From the NCBI GenBank assembly GCA_028287895.1, contig JAQBOV010000085.1, positions 1 through 56,645 of the forward strand: 56,645 nt of DNA. Reading direction: 5' to 3'. Shown here in pieces: positions 1 to 8,750 of this stretch; positions within the stretch are counted from its first letter, which is position 1; every line of letters starts with the position of its first letter. This DNA is from Mucilaginibacter sp. (GTDB lineage Bacteria; Bacteroidota; Bacteroidia; Sphingobacteriales; Sphingobacteriaceae). The notes under the pieces are model-generated. The model was not told the DNA's origin and made no database searches. It was given only the letters and a program-made list of their open reading frames with translations. The position numbers and the translations under genes are program-made.

Positions 1-2
1 CC

Positions 3-3000
3 AGGCTGGATATGATAGTAAGTGAGGGCTTTTTTCTTACGCTAAATAAAGATACCATCACCGCTAAAATTGACACAGGACTAATCAATCTGAATAAAAA
101 ATACAAGAAACCGGTATTGGTTTCGCTCTCCAATTATGTTAATTCCAACAATGTAAGCGGGGGCTATGATACCAGGGATATAGAGCGGATCTTTAAAAGC
201 AAAAAGCTAAGGGCGGTTTTTATAAACAGCATAGCTGATCAGTTGAATAAATACAAGTTTCAGGGCATCAATCTTGACTTTGACGAGGTGAAGGACCGAA
301 CCAGTGAAAACTATGTAAGCTTTCAAAAGGAACTTTATGAAAACCTTCATCCAAAAGGCTTCCTGGTCACCCAAAATGTGGTGCCGGAAGATGAGCAGTA
401 TGACATTGTAAAACTGCAGCATTACAATGATTTTCTGTTCATTATGGCAATTGATCAGCATAATGACGGAAGCAATGCGGGTGACATTTCAAACCAGCAT
501 TGGGTAGAAGAGATACTGGATAATGTATGTTCAAAAATACCGAGTGAAAAGATCATACTGACCGTGGCAGGCGGTGGATATGACTGGCCCGAAAGCAGCA
601 CAGGGAAATCAAGAAGCTATCAGGAAGCCATAAGTATTGCGCAGGAGAATCAGAGTAAGATCACTTTTGATCCGGTTTCGGCTAACCTGCATTACACCTA
701 TTATGACCTGGATAGCCTGGAACACGCCGTTTATTTTACGGATGCAGCGACGAATTTTAACATTATCCGCATGGCCGATGACTGGGATACCGGGGGGGTA
801 GCGCTATGGCGGCTTGGTGCTGAAGATCCGCGGCTATGGTCATTCTTTCAGAAAAATCTTTCCATCGACTCATTGAGGAAAACAGGTATCGATATAAAAA
901 GACTGCAAACCGTTGGTCTGAATAATAAGATCGATTATGCGGGTGATGGTGAGGTACTCGACCTGGTAACCACCCCTACCACGGGCCAGATCGCTATTAC
1001 TACCGATACGGTCAATTTTACCATTACCAATCAACATTATATCAAGCTGCCAACCAAATACGTGATCAGGCGCTATGGCTATGCTCCCGGGAAGATCGTA
1101 TTGACCTTTGATGACGGACCTGACCCCGACTATACGCCCCGCATACTGGATATCCTGAAGCGTGAGAATGTACCGGCAGCATTTTTTGTCGTAGGCTCAA
1201 TGGCCGAAAAGAATATTTCGATCTTGCGGCGCGAGTATGAAGAAGGCTATGAAATTGGCAACCACACCTTTTTCCATCCCGATATATCCACTATAGGCAT
1301 TCAACGGGTAAATCTTGAGCTGAATGCCACCCGTAAACTGATCGAATCTGTTACCGGCAGAAGCACCATTTTATTCAGGCCTCCGTTCAACGCTGATGCC
1401 GAGCCGCAAACACTGGCAGAGGTTATCCCGGTGGCCGAAAGCCGCAGGCAAAGTTATATTACCATCGGCGAATCTATTGACCCCTGGGACTGGCAGCCCG
1501 GTGTTACCGCCGACAGTATCATTGCCCGCACCATCAGGCAAAAGGATGCAGGATCGATGCTATTACTGCACGATGCAGGTGGTGATACCCGTGAGGAAAC
1601 GGTCAAGGCCCTGCCAGGGATCATACACTTTTTTAAAAGCCACGGTTATAAATTTACCACCATTGCCGATGTTTTACACAAAAGCAAGGCTGATCTGATG
1701 CCGGCAATCAGGGACGATGCCAACAGCGGTATAATGGGTACTTTGTATGATATTTTTATACAAGGATTCTTCTACGGCAACTGGTTTTTGCTGTACCTGT
1801 TCCTTTCTGCTATTTTCCTGGCAATAGGCCGCATTGTGCTGATCGGGATATTGGCGGTAAGGCAATATTATGAGGATAAAAAAGAAAAGGCCGAAAGACT
1901 CAGCGATAAGCAGCTTGCACCGGTGAGTATCGTCGTTCCGGCGTACAACGAGGAAGTAACCGCTATAAAAACCATACAAAGTCTTTTAAAGATCGATTAT
2001 CCGCATTTCGAGATCATATTTATCGATGACGGATCAACGGATAAGACCTACCAGCTGGTTAATGCAGCGTATGGCCATCATCCGCTGGTTAAGGTGCTTA
2101 CCAAACCAAACGGTGGCAAGGCCTCGGCATTAAACTTTGGCATTTCACACGCTCAATATGAGTTTGCCGTTTGTATTGATGCTGATACGCAATTAAAAAA
2201 TGATGCTGTATATCATCTAATGACTTATTTTACCGATGATGAGATTGGCGCTGTTGCAGGTACGGTTAAAGTGGGCAATGAAAACAACATGATCACCCGC
2301 TGGCAATCCATCGAATATATTACGGCTCAGAATATGGACCGCAGGGCTTTTGACCTGATCAACAGCATTACCGTAGTACCGGGCGCAATCGGTGCCTTCC
2401 GTAAAACGGCTATCTTCAAGGCTGGCGGATTTACTTCTGATACATTGGCCGAGGACTGCGACCTGACCATGCGTATATTAAAGCAGGGCTTCATCATCAA
2501 AAATTGTGCGGAGGCCATAGCCTATACCGAAGCCCCTGAAACATTAAGCGCCCTATTGAAACAGCGTTTTCGCTGGAGCTTTGGTGTGATACAGAGCTTT
2601 TGGAAAAACCGGAGTGCTTTATTTAATAAGAAATATAAATTTTTCGGGATGGTAGGCATGCCTAATATCCTGATTTTCCAGATCATATTACCCCTGTTCT
2701 CGCCATTAGCCGACCTGATGATGATCATCGGTTTATTCGGAGACAAACCCGGAAAGATATTAGCCTATTATGTAGCTTTTGTGCTGATCGATTTCCTGGT
2801 TGCTATTATCGCATTCAGGATGGAAAAAGAGGATTATAAAAAGCTCGTATACATTATACCCCAACGGTTTATATGGCGGCAATTGATGTATTATGTTTTA
2901 TTTAAATCGATACGCAAGGCATTGAAGGGCGAACTTAGCGCATGGGGTGTATTGAAACGGACAGGAAATGTGCGTGTAAAAGAGAAAGCATTGAAAACAG

Positions 3001-3005
3001 AGTAG
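3..3005 (+). CDS. GH18 / polysaccharide deacetylase / GT2 fusion protein (5' partial)
   Basis: The reading frame is already open at base 3, so the true start lies upstream; the first visible Met is at base 12 (residue 1 here). Three enzyme domains follow each other. A GH18-like chitinase fold covers about residues 1-290 with the motif GINLDFDE at 85-92 (Glu92 the likely acid). A NodB-type polysaccharide deacetylase (CE4) follows at about 355-560 with LTFDDGPD near 363 and GNHTFFHP. A membrane-anchored processive family-2 glycosyltransferase occupies about 635-960 with VVPAYNEE, DDGST, DAD near 721, EDCD near 813 and QRFRW near 850. Hydrophobic helices sit at about 580-615 and near residues 885-960. 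The combination suggests synthesis, deacetylation and trimming of a beta-linked N-acetylhexosamine polymer at the inner membrane. The fusion is seen; the substrate is inferred. Confidence 0.85.
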   Translation, partial: RLDMIVSEGFFLTLNKDTITAKIDTGLINLNKKYKKPVLVSLSNYVNSNNVSGGYDTRDIERIFKSKKLRAVFINSIADQLNKYKFQGINLDFDEVKDRTSENYVSFQKELYENLHPKGFLVTQNVVPEDEQYDIVKLQHYNDFLFIMAIDQHNDGSNAGDISNQHWVEEILDNVCSKIPSEKIILTVAGGGYDWPESSTGKSRSYQEAISIAQENQSKITFDPVSANLHYTYYDLDSLEHAVYFTDAATNFNIIRMADDWDTGGVALWRLGAEDPRLWSFFQKNLSIDSLRKTGIDIKRLQTVGLNNKIDYAGDGEVLDLVTTPTTGQIAITTDTVNFTITNQHYIKLPTKYVIRRYGYAPGKIVLTFDDGPDPDYTPRILDILKRENVPAAFFVVGSMAEKNISILRREYEEGYEIGNHTFFHPDISTIGIQRVNLELNATRKLIESVTGRSTILFRPPFNADAEPQTLAEVIPVAESRRQSYITIGESIDPWDWQPGVTADSIIARTIRQKDAGSMLLLHDAGGDTREETVKALPGIIHFFKSHGYKFTTIADVLHKSKADLMPAIRDDANSGIMGTLYDIFIQGFFYGNWFLLYLFLSAIFLAIGRIVLIGILAVRQYYEDKKEKAERLSDKQLAPVSIVVPAYNEEVTAIKTIQSLLKIDYPHFEIIFIDDGSTDKTYQLVNAAYGHHPLVKVLTKPNGGKASALNFGISHAQYEFAVCIDADTQLKNDAVYHLMTYFTDDEIGAVAGTVKVGNENNMITRWQSIEYITAQNMDRRAFDLINSITVVPGAIGAFRKTAIFKAGGFTSDTLAEDCDLTMRILKQGFIIKNCAEAIAYTEAPETLSALLKQRFRWSFGVIQSFWKNRSALFNKKYKFFGMVGMPNILIFQIILPLFSPLADLMMIIGLFGDKPGKILAYYVAFVLIDFLVAIIAFRMEKEDYKKLVYIIPQRFIWRQLMYYVLFKSIRKALKGELSAWGVLKRTGNVRVKEKALKTE

Positions 3006-3052
3006 TGTTGCAGAGGAATTGAGCCGCCTGTGATATAGCGGGGACTTAAGGC

Positions 3053-3535
3053 TCAAAGTTTCTCGATCAAACAAACGGCATAGGCCACCACGCCTTCTTC
3101 ACGGCCGATAAAGCCCAATTGCTCATTGGTGGTGGCTTTAATTGAAATATCATCCTCGCTGATGCCGGCCGCTTTGGCTATATAGATCTTCATAGCCGGA
3201 ACGTGGGGATTGATCTTAGGTGCTTCCAGGCAAACCATGGCGTCGATATTACCTATCGACCAGCCTTTCTGATCCAATAAACGGGCGACTTCCTGCAATA
3301 ATATTAAACTGCTGATACCTTTCCAGCGTTCATCTGTATTTGAAAAATGATAGCCGATATCGCGCAGGTTTGCCGCACCTAATAAAGCATCGCATATAGC
3401 GTGTAATAATACATCTGCATCGGAATGGCCATAAGCCCCTGAATGATGCTCAAGATCTACACCACCCAAAACAAAAGGATGCCCGCTCCTTAACTGATGG
3501 ACATCAAAACCAAAGCCTACTTTTATTTTACCCAT
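3053..3535 (-). CDS. ispF: 2-C-methyl-D-erythritol 2,4-cyclodiphosphate synthase
   Basis: 160 aa, the usual IspF length. It cyclises CDP-ME 2-phosphate to MEcPP in the cytosolic MEP isoprenoid pathway. The N-terminal FGFDVHQL supplies metal ligands Asp11 and His13, and His45 lies in HSDADVLLHAICD; the stretch GAANLRDIGYHF is also typical. The start codon lies 2 bases after the porV stop, so it is almost certainly co-transcribed with porV. It converges with the upstream fusion gene, and a 7-bp inverted repeat (3019-3025 / 3050-3056) covers the shared 3' region. Confidence 0.95.
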   Translation of the reverse strand: MGKIKVGFGFDVHQLRSGHPFVLGGVDLEHHSGAYGHSDADVLLHAICDALLGAANLRDIGYHFSNTDERWKGISSLILLQEVARLLDQKGWSIGNIDAMVCLEAPKINPHVPAMKIYIAKAAGISEDDISIKATTNEQLGFIGREEGVVAYAVCLIEKL

Positions 3536-3537
3536 TA

Positions 3538-4719
3538 TTATTTAACTGACCCGAAATTAGCCATTAATGTAAACCGCAAGGTATTAGCCAAAGGGCTGTT
3601 TTGCTGGCTGGCAGCAATGTAAGAAAAATCAAATGCGAAGATATCGTATTTAAATCCGGTACCTACCGTAAAATAGTGCAGGCCGCCTTTGCTGGGGTTC
3701 TGATAATAATACCCGGCCCTTAATGCAAATTGTTTATTGTACCAATATTCCACTCCCGAAGAAATGCTTACTTCCTTTAACTCTTCGCTAAAGCCGCCCG
3801 GTGCATCCGAAAAAGAACCGAAGATACCTGCAGGCACCGAAACATTGTCATCTTTACCTTTGATGATATTGCCATTTGAATCCCGTATAGGAGGAGTTGG
3901 CACCAGCAACTTATTCAAATCAAGTGTAACGGTAAACTGGTTATATTCATCCAGATTAAAAGTGTTAGCTGCGCCGATCTTTAAATTGGTAGGTAAAAAA
4001 TACTTGGTGCCATTATCAGCATAACTGATCTTTGAACCAATATTAGAGATATTGGTGCCAAAAGCAAATAAGGCATTATTGCCAAATTCCTCTATCTGGT
4101 TTTTATAGTACAATGAAATATCGGCTGCAACTGCATTACCCGGTTTGGATTGCTGGCTGGATGATGATGCATACCCGGTATATAAGTTAGAATGAATATA
4201 TCTGAGCGTTAAACCCAGTGAAAAGTCATTACCGAATGTACGGGCAAAAGAACCATCAATTGAAAACTCATTAGGCGTGTAGGTACCCTGATTGTTCTGG
4301 CTGTTATCTGTTAAATTAATCGAACCCAGGTTAAAATAACGTATCGAAGCGCCAATGGTATTCCGCCCGTCGAGCTTATGCGCGTAAGCTAAATAGGAAA
4401 GGCTCACATCGGGAACCAAAGAACGCAACCATGGACTGTACGATGCAGAAACATCATCAGAGCCTTCAATAAAAGCAAGCTTTGAGGGATTCCAATAATT
4501 GGCATTCACATCAGGAGAAATAGCAACGCCTGCATCACCCATCGAACCTGAACGGGAATCAGGTGAGATCAGCAAAAATGGTACCGCTGTGGGTATGGCA
4601 TTCGAACTGCTGCCGTTGGTATTTGTACTGCCGTTTATTAGCTGTGAAAAGGCTGCCGACGGAAGTAAAAAAAATATATAGAAGAAAATACTCCGGGCTT
4701 GTAAGTTAAAAATCTTCAT
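3538..4719 (-). CDS. porV: Type IX secretion outer-membrane protein PorV (LptO) family
   Basis: 393 aa with a signal peptide (hydrophobic to about residue 25, ending AFSQ). The FadL-like beta-barrel pattern includes SPDSRSGSMGDAGVAISPD near the N-terminus, WNPSKLAF, and alternating strands ending FTLMANFG. In the family, PorV carries T9SS cargo with its C-terminal domain to the PorU sortase at the cell surface. It diverges from gldJ; in Flavobacterium gldJ, porU and porV are neighbours, but here porU is not in the window. ispF follows directly downstream. Mature exported barrel; location outer membrane inferred from fold type. Confidence 0.88.
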   Translation of the reverse strand: MKIFNLQARSIFFYIFFLLPSAAFSQLINGSTNTNGSSSNAIPTAVPFLLISPDSRSGSMGDAGVAISPDVNANYWNPSKLAFIEGSDDVSASYSPWLRSLVPDVSLSYLAYAHKLDGRNTIGASIRYFNLGSINLTDNSQNNQGTYTPNEFSIDGSFARTFGNDFSLGLTLRYIHSNLYTGYASSSSQQSKPGNAVAADISLYYKNQIEEFGNNALFAFGTNISNIGSKISYADNGTKYFLPTNLKIGAANTFNLDEYNQFTVTLDLNKLLVPTPPIRDSNGNIIKGKDDNVSVPAGIFGSFSDAPGGFSEELKEVSISSGVEYWYNKQFALRAGYYYQNPSKGGLHYFTVGTGFKYDIFAFDFSYIAASQQNSPLANTLRFTLMANFGSVK

Positions 4720-4830
4720 TGGTGCAATTTAGTTTATTATTTAAAAAAAACACCTATCTCTTTAAAGACTTAATTTAGCTGAAATAAATGACTCAAAAAG
4801 TTAAATATTTCGGGCATAAATCAAAAAAAA

Positions 4831-4838
4831 TAGATTTG
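4831..4838 (+). promoter_or_regulatory. Putative gldJ promoter -7 box (TAGATTTG)
   Basis: The octamer matches the Bacteroidota -7 consensus TAnnTTTG in the 245-base divergent gap between porV and gldJ. Initiation would fall near 4845, leaving a leader of about 120 bases before the chosen gldJ start. No clear TTTG -33 element is visible. Inference only. Confidence 0.4.
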
Positions 4839-4964
4839 TGTAACTCAAAGCGGAATTTTACGTTTAACAGCACATAAAGGTTCATCAGTTTTAAAATAAT
4901 GTACCAATTGAGTTTAGTTATTAATTCATTTTTTTTAGATTTACCCATAAATAATAGTAAAAAT

Positions 4965-6653
4965 ATGAAAATACTTTTTACGAGAACTGCTTTAGTGCTG
5001 TTTGGTTTAGGAGCTTTGTTAAGCAGCTGCAGTAAACGTCAACAATCGCAAAAAACCGGGATAGGTTATAATGACAAATCCAACGGCGGATATGAGCGGT
5101 TCAGACAAGCACATCCCTCTCCGGGACCAGGTGTTATTCCAATCGAGGGAGGTACATTTGTAATGGGCGGAAGTGCCGATCAGGATGTTACTTTTGATTA
5201 TAACAATGTTCGCCGCAGGGTAACCGTCCCTTCATTTTATATGGATGAGACCGAAGTGTCCAACCAGGACTGGCTTGACTACTTACATTGGATAAGCGTA
5301 ACTTTCCCAGCCGATCACGAACTTTACTATAATGCGCTGCCCGATACTTTAGTATGGCGCAGGCCGCTTTCTTATAATGAGCCTTATGTAGATAATTATC
5401 TGCGTCATCCCGCGTTCCAGGATTATCCTGTAGTAGGAGTAACCTGGGATCAGGCACAGGACTACTGTTCATGGAGAACAGATCGCATGAACGAAAATAT
5501 TTTGCGTGAAACCGGAAGATTGGAGACCTGGAAAGACCTGTCCGCCCAGGGAACGGGTAAAGGTAAGGGCAAAAAGGCTCCGACAGCTTCGGCTAACAAA
5601 GATCCTTTCAATACCGATATTTACTTAAACGGCCAGTACAAAGGCCAGGGTATTGACGGTAAAAAGATGATGCCCGATATCAGCCCCAATGCCAAAGCAG
5701 CAACTGGCCCTAAAGGTAAAGCAGGCGGTAAACCTGTGAGACCTGTACGTATAGAAGATGGTATATTAAAACAAGGCTATCGCCTCCCATCAGAAGCAGA
5801 ATGGGAATATGCTGCCTTATCTTTGGTCGGAAACACCGAATTTGAAAATATCAATCAAAACAAAATATACCCATGGAACGGATTAGGTGTACGCTCAGCT
5901 AAAAAGAAAACACGCGGATTGATATTGGCGAACTTTAAGCGCGGTCTGGGTGATAATATGGGTGTTGCCGGTTATTTGAATGACAAAGCTGATATAACTG
6001 CCAACGTACGCTCTTATCAGCCTAATGATTTCGGTTTGTACAACATGGCCGGTAACGTTAATGAATGGGTTCAGGATACTTATCGCCAAACTTCATTCGA
6101 GGAGTTTGAAGATTTTAACCCTTTCCGTGGTAATGAGTATACCAACAAACGGCTGGCTGATCCTGAAAAAGGTTTATATGCAAAAGATAAATACGGCAAG
6201 CCGATAAAGGACCCTGCTAAATCAGGCAAGAAAATGAAATATAGCGACCTGATCGCATTACAACAATCTCAAGCCAGCGGAAATGCGGCAAATGGCGCAG
6301 CAGCGAACCCTAATGCAGCGAATCCCGCCGCTCCGGTTACTGCCGCTCAGAAAAGCCCGCTGGCAGGTAAGCCTTATAATCCTGATTTCAGGGGCGCACA
6401 GGATTCTGTAAACACAACGCTGTATGGCACAACTACCTTAGTTAATGACCATTCGAAAGTTTACAAAGGTGGCTCTTGGAACGATATGGCCTATTGGTTA
6501 AATCCTGCAACCCGTCGCTTTATGAACGAGGACGAAGCCAGCGCCGAAGTTGGTTTCCGCTGCGCAATGACTATGGTTGGTGCCCCGGAAATAAATCCAT
6601 CAGGCAAGCCACATTACGGCGTGAAAAAAGCTAAAGATTTTAAAGCAAAGTAA
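4965..6653 (+). CDS. gldJ: Gliding motility / T9SS lipoprotein GldJ
   Basis: 562 aa from the chosen start at 4965; an in-frame ATG at 4899 would add 22 residues before the signal sequence and is unlikely. A lipoprotein signal ends in LSSC with lipid-modified Cys22. The rest is a formylglycine-generating-enzyme/SUMF1-like fold: EGGTFVMGG, MDETEVSNQDWLDYL, LPSEAEWEYAA, YNMAGNVNEWVQD, KGGSWND and VGFRCAM. A low-complexity Lys/Gly/Ala insertion follows the first third (residues about 190-265) and an Ala/Asn-rich one lies near 430-450. Family members are outer-membrane lipoproteins needed for gliding and for stability of GldK and the T9SS, not enzymes. The length fits GldJ (about 560 aa), and the divergent porV supports the call. 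Confidence 0.9.
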   Translation: MKILFTRTALVLFGLGALLSSCSKRQQSQKTGIGYNDKSNGGYERFRQAHPSPGPGVIPIEGGTFVMGGSADQDVTFDYNNVRRRVTVPSFYMDETEVSNQDWLDYLHWISVTFPADHELYYNALPDTLVWRRPLSYNEPYVDNYLRHPAFQDYPVVGVTWDQAQDYCSWRTDRMNENILRETGRLETWKDLSAQGTGKGKGKKAPTASANKDPFNTDIYLNGQYKGQGIDGKKMMPDISPNAKAATGPKGKAGGKPVRPVRIEDGILKQGYRLPSEAEWEYAALSLVGNTEFENINQNKIYPWNGLGVRSAKKKTRGLILANFKRGLGDNMGVAGYLNDKADITANVRSYQPNDFGLYNMAGNVNEWVQDTYRQTSFEEFEDFNPFRGNEYTNKRLADPEKGLYAKDKYGKPIKDPAKSGKKMKYSDLIALQQSQASGNAANGAAANPNAANPAAPVTAAQKSPLAGKPYNPDFRGAQDSVNTTLYGTTTLVNDHSKVYKGGSWNDMAYWLNPATRRFMNEDEASAEVGFRCAMTMVGAPEINPSGKPHYGVKKAKDFKAK

Positions 6654-6665
6654 GAACGCTTTCGC

Positions 6666-6716
6666 CTGCAAAGAAAAAAGGTGTCCTGAAAATCAGGACA
6701 CCTTTTTTCTTTGCAG
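6666..6716. terminator. Bidirectional terminator, perfect 24-bp inverted repeat
   Basis: Arms 6666-6689 and 6693-6716 are exact reverse complements around a 3-base AAA loop. Each arm holds an A6 or T6 run flanking the core GGTGTCCTGA, so the RNA from either strand makes a GC stem followed by U residues. It lies between convergent gldJ (+) and the biotin-carrier gene (-). Confidence 0.92.
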
Positions 6717-6734
6717 AGACCCCGCGCTTTGCCT

Positions 6735-7235
6735 CTACTGGAATATTAACAGCACCTGTCCTTTCTCCACTTTATCACCCGGTTTTATTTGAACTTTTTT
6801 GACCGTAACATCGGCAGGCGATTTAATGATGTTTTCCATTTTCATCGCTTCGAGTATAAACAGGTTATCCCCTTTTTTTACTTCAGTGCCTTCGCTCACC
6901 AATAATTTAAGTACCAGACCTGGCATGGGGGCTTTAATCTCACTCACTTTTGCTGTGTTTAGCGCATTAAGACCCAACTGATCGAGCAAAATATCAAATT
7001 GATCCTTTGCTGCAATGGTGTAAATGGTACCATTTACCTTTATTTCGGCTGTTTTAGTTTCCCGGTCAAAGTCAACCACTTCGGCGTTGTAGGATTTATG
7101 CTTATGAATGATGTGATAAGCGCAGGAGTTCAATTGCTGAATATCTGCATCTATTCCCTTATCATTGATCAATAATTGATCTGCATTCTTTTCAACTTTA
7201 TAGCTAAGGCTGCCGTTTACTTTTAGTTGGTACAT
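6735..7235 (-). CDS. Biotin carboxyl carrier-type protein of an acyl-CoA/pyruvate carboxylase
   Basis: 166 aa. The C-terminal biotinyl domain (about 98-166) begins APMPGLVLKLLV and holds the biotinylation motif EAMKMEN with Lys132 as acceptor; its end (GDKVEKGQVLLIF) is standard. The N-terminal half (KVNGSLSYKVEKN onward) resembles the linker domain preceding the carrier in acetyl/propionyl-CoA carboxylase alpha chains, here on a separate small polypeptide. No carboxylase or carboxyltransferase subunit is in the window, so the partner and exact substrate are unknown. It is the last gene before the strong terminator at 6666-6716. Confidence 0.85.
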   Translation of the reverse strand: MYQLKVNGSLSYKVEKNADQLLINDKGIDADIQQLNSCAYHIIHKHKSYNAEVVDFDRETKTAEIKVNGTIYTIAAKDQFDILLDQLGLNALNTAKVSEIKAPMPGLVLKLLVSEGTEVKKGDNLFILEAMKMENIIKSPADVTVKKVQIKPGDKVEKGQVLLIFQ

Positions 7236-7237
7236 GT

Positions 7238-7280
7238 GTGGTTGGTGATTTGTGGATTAGTGATTAGCGATTAGTTCAAA
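7238..7280. repeat. Degenerate short tandem repeat (GATTAGT/C unit)
   Basis: Directly upstream of the biotin-carrier start codon the + strand reads repeated forms of GTGATTA / GCGATTA (period about 7 bases, best at 7248-7275), with looser GGTTGGTGATT before it. One of several stuttering spacers in the window. Confidence 0.6.
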
Positions 7281-7316
7281 AGTCAGAAATTAACCAGGGT
7301 TTACTGTTTTTACAGC

Positions 7317-7324
7317 CAAAAGTA
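7317..7324 (-). promoter_or_regulatory. Putative promoter -7 box (TACTTTTG)
   Basis: The + strand CAAAAGTA reads TACTTTTG on the minus strand, matching TAnnTTTG. It would drive the biotin-carrier gene with a leader of about 75 bases containing the GATTAGT repeat. The same CAAAAGTAA word precedes the lipid kinase and ahcY genes. Confidence 0.4.
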
Positions 7325-7369
7325 ACCTAACAAAGCCATATTAACCAATCAATGATCCCCCAGTCACTA

Positions 7370-8029
7370 TCACTGCGTCAATACATACTGTATCATGTTG
7401 GCTCCCATTTTTAAAGCCTTTATACGTGTTTCCTGCGTGTCGCCGGCATAGGTTCCGTAATCTTCCCACCCATTTCCCAGATCGCACTCATAATCATAGA
7501 AACATACCAGCCGCCCTTTATAGATCAATCCAAAGCCCTGTGCCCGCTTGCCCTCATGCTCATGTACTTTCGGCAGCCCATTCGGAAAATCATATTTTTG
7601 ATGATAGATAGGATAGTTAAGGGGCAACTCCACAAAATCAAGTTCCGGGAATACCTTTTTCATCTGCGGCCTGATAAATTTATCAAGACCATAGTTGTCA
7701 TCAATATGCAAAAAGCCACCGCCTGCTAAATATTTACGCAAGTTGCCGGCCTCCTGATCCGAAAAGATCACATTCCCATGCCCGGTCATAAAAATAAAAG
7801 GATAATTAAATATTTCAGCGCTCCCGGCCTCAACCACTTCATCCTCGGCCTGGAAATTGGTCTTCAAATTCTCGTTGCAAAATTTGATCAGATTCGGCAA
7901 TGCCGTCCTGTCGCCATACCAATCGCCTCCGCCATTATATTTCAGCTTCGCCATTTTATAGGTTGGCACATTAAAACTGCTCAAAGACAATAAGACCAGT
8001 AATACTGCTATAAATGAAAAGACTTTCAT
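7370..8029 (-). CDS. DUF4159 domain-containing exported protein
   Basis: 219 aa with an N-terminal signal or anchor (MKVFSFIAVLLVLLSLSSF). The remainder is one DUF4159 domain: LKYNGGGDWYGDRTALPNL, FIFMTGHGNVIF, LRKYLAGGGFLHIDDNYG and FGLIYKGRLVCFY. The Rossmann-like fold with a conserved GHG and GGFLHIDD resembles glutamine-amidotransferase-like domains of unknown role in Bacteroidota. Its ATG overlaps the rsmE stop in an ATGA junction (8026-8029), so the two are translationally coupled. Function unknown. Confidence 0.85.
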   Translation of the reverse strand: MKVFSFIAVLLVLLSLSSFNVPTYKMAKLKYNGGGDWYGDRTALPNLIKFCNENLKTNFQAEDEVVEAGSAEIFNYPFIFMTGHGNVIFSDQEAGNLRKYLAGGGFLHIDDNYGLDKFIRPQMKKVFPELDFVELPLNYPIYHQKYDFPNGLPKVHEHEGKRAQGFGLIYKGRLVCFYDYECDLGNGWEDYGTYAGDTQETRIKALKMGANMIQYVLTQ

Positions 8030-8736
8030 ACCCGGTTTAAAAAATTCACTTCGAAACAGGCTTCTAAAGCCGCCGTCTCAGTTCTTAAACGGCTTTCCCC
8101 TAAAGTTATGGCTTTAAAATCATTATTTAATGCATCATCGATCTCTTTCGGCGTAAAATCACCCTCGGGTCCTATTAATATTAAATATTTACCAAATGGC
8201 TTAAGCTTATCTTTTAAAGTAAACCGCTCGCCGGGTTGACAATGTGCGATAAATTTCTGTCCTGCAAATGGTGCTGATATCAGGTTATTAAAAGCCAGAG
8301 GTGCATTTAAAACAGGATGCCATGCTTTAATGGATTGTTTGATAGCAGAGGTGATAATCTTGTTCAGACGCTCTGCTTTGGCTTCCCTGCGCTCCGAACG
8401 CTGGCAGATGATCAACGATATTTCATCAATACCGATCTCGGTAGCTTTTTCCAAAAACCATTCCAGCCTTTCCATATTTTTTGTTGGCGCTATGGCGATA
8501 TGGAGACGGTGATTCCTTTTATGGAAATCATTTTGTACCGAAATAATTTGCAGTTGTGTTCTTTTAGGATGCGCATCGGTAACGGCTGCAGTGTAAAAAC
8601 TGCCTCTCCCGTCTATCAACTGAACTTTATCGCCGGCCTGTAGACGTAATACTCTTACACAATGCTTACTTTCCTCTTCGTTCAAATAATAAGTAGAAGA
8701 TGCTGCATCAATATCGGGTGTATAAAAGAGTTGCAT
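8026..8736 (-). CDS. rsmE: 16S rRNA (uracil(1498)-N(3))-methyltransferase RsmE
   Basis: 236 aa. SPOUT-class SAM-dependent methyltransferase that modifies U1498 in 16S rRNA. The N-terminal PUA-like region contains HCVRVLRLQAGDKVQLIDG. The C-terminal trefoil knot has LILIGPEGDFTPKEI and LGESRLRTETAAL, the diagnostic SAM-binding knot of RsmE. It follows the CorC/HlyC gene by 14 bases and overlaps the DUF4159 gene, so it sits inside a tight operon. Confidence 0.95.
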   Translation of the reverse strand: MQLFYTPDIDAASSTYYLNEEESKHCVRVLRLQAGDKVQLIDGRGSFYTAAVTDAHPKRTQLQIISVQNDFHKRNHRLHIAIAPTKNMERLEWFLEKATEIGIDEISLIICQRSERREAKAERLNKIITSAIKQSIKAWHPVLNAPLAFNNLISAPFAGQKFIAHCQPGERFTLKDKLKPFGKYLILIGPEGDFTPKEIDDALNNDFKAITLGESRLRTETAALEACFEVNFLNRV

Positions 8737-8750
8737 TTTCCGGGCAGGGT

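Noticed and set aside
4899..4964. Upstream ATG for gldJ
   Set aside because: It would bury the lipoprotein signal peptide behind 22 polar and hydrophobic residues; the 4965 start gives a normal lipobox and the family length.
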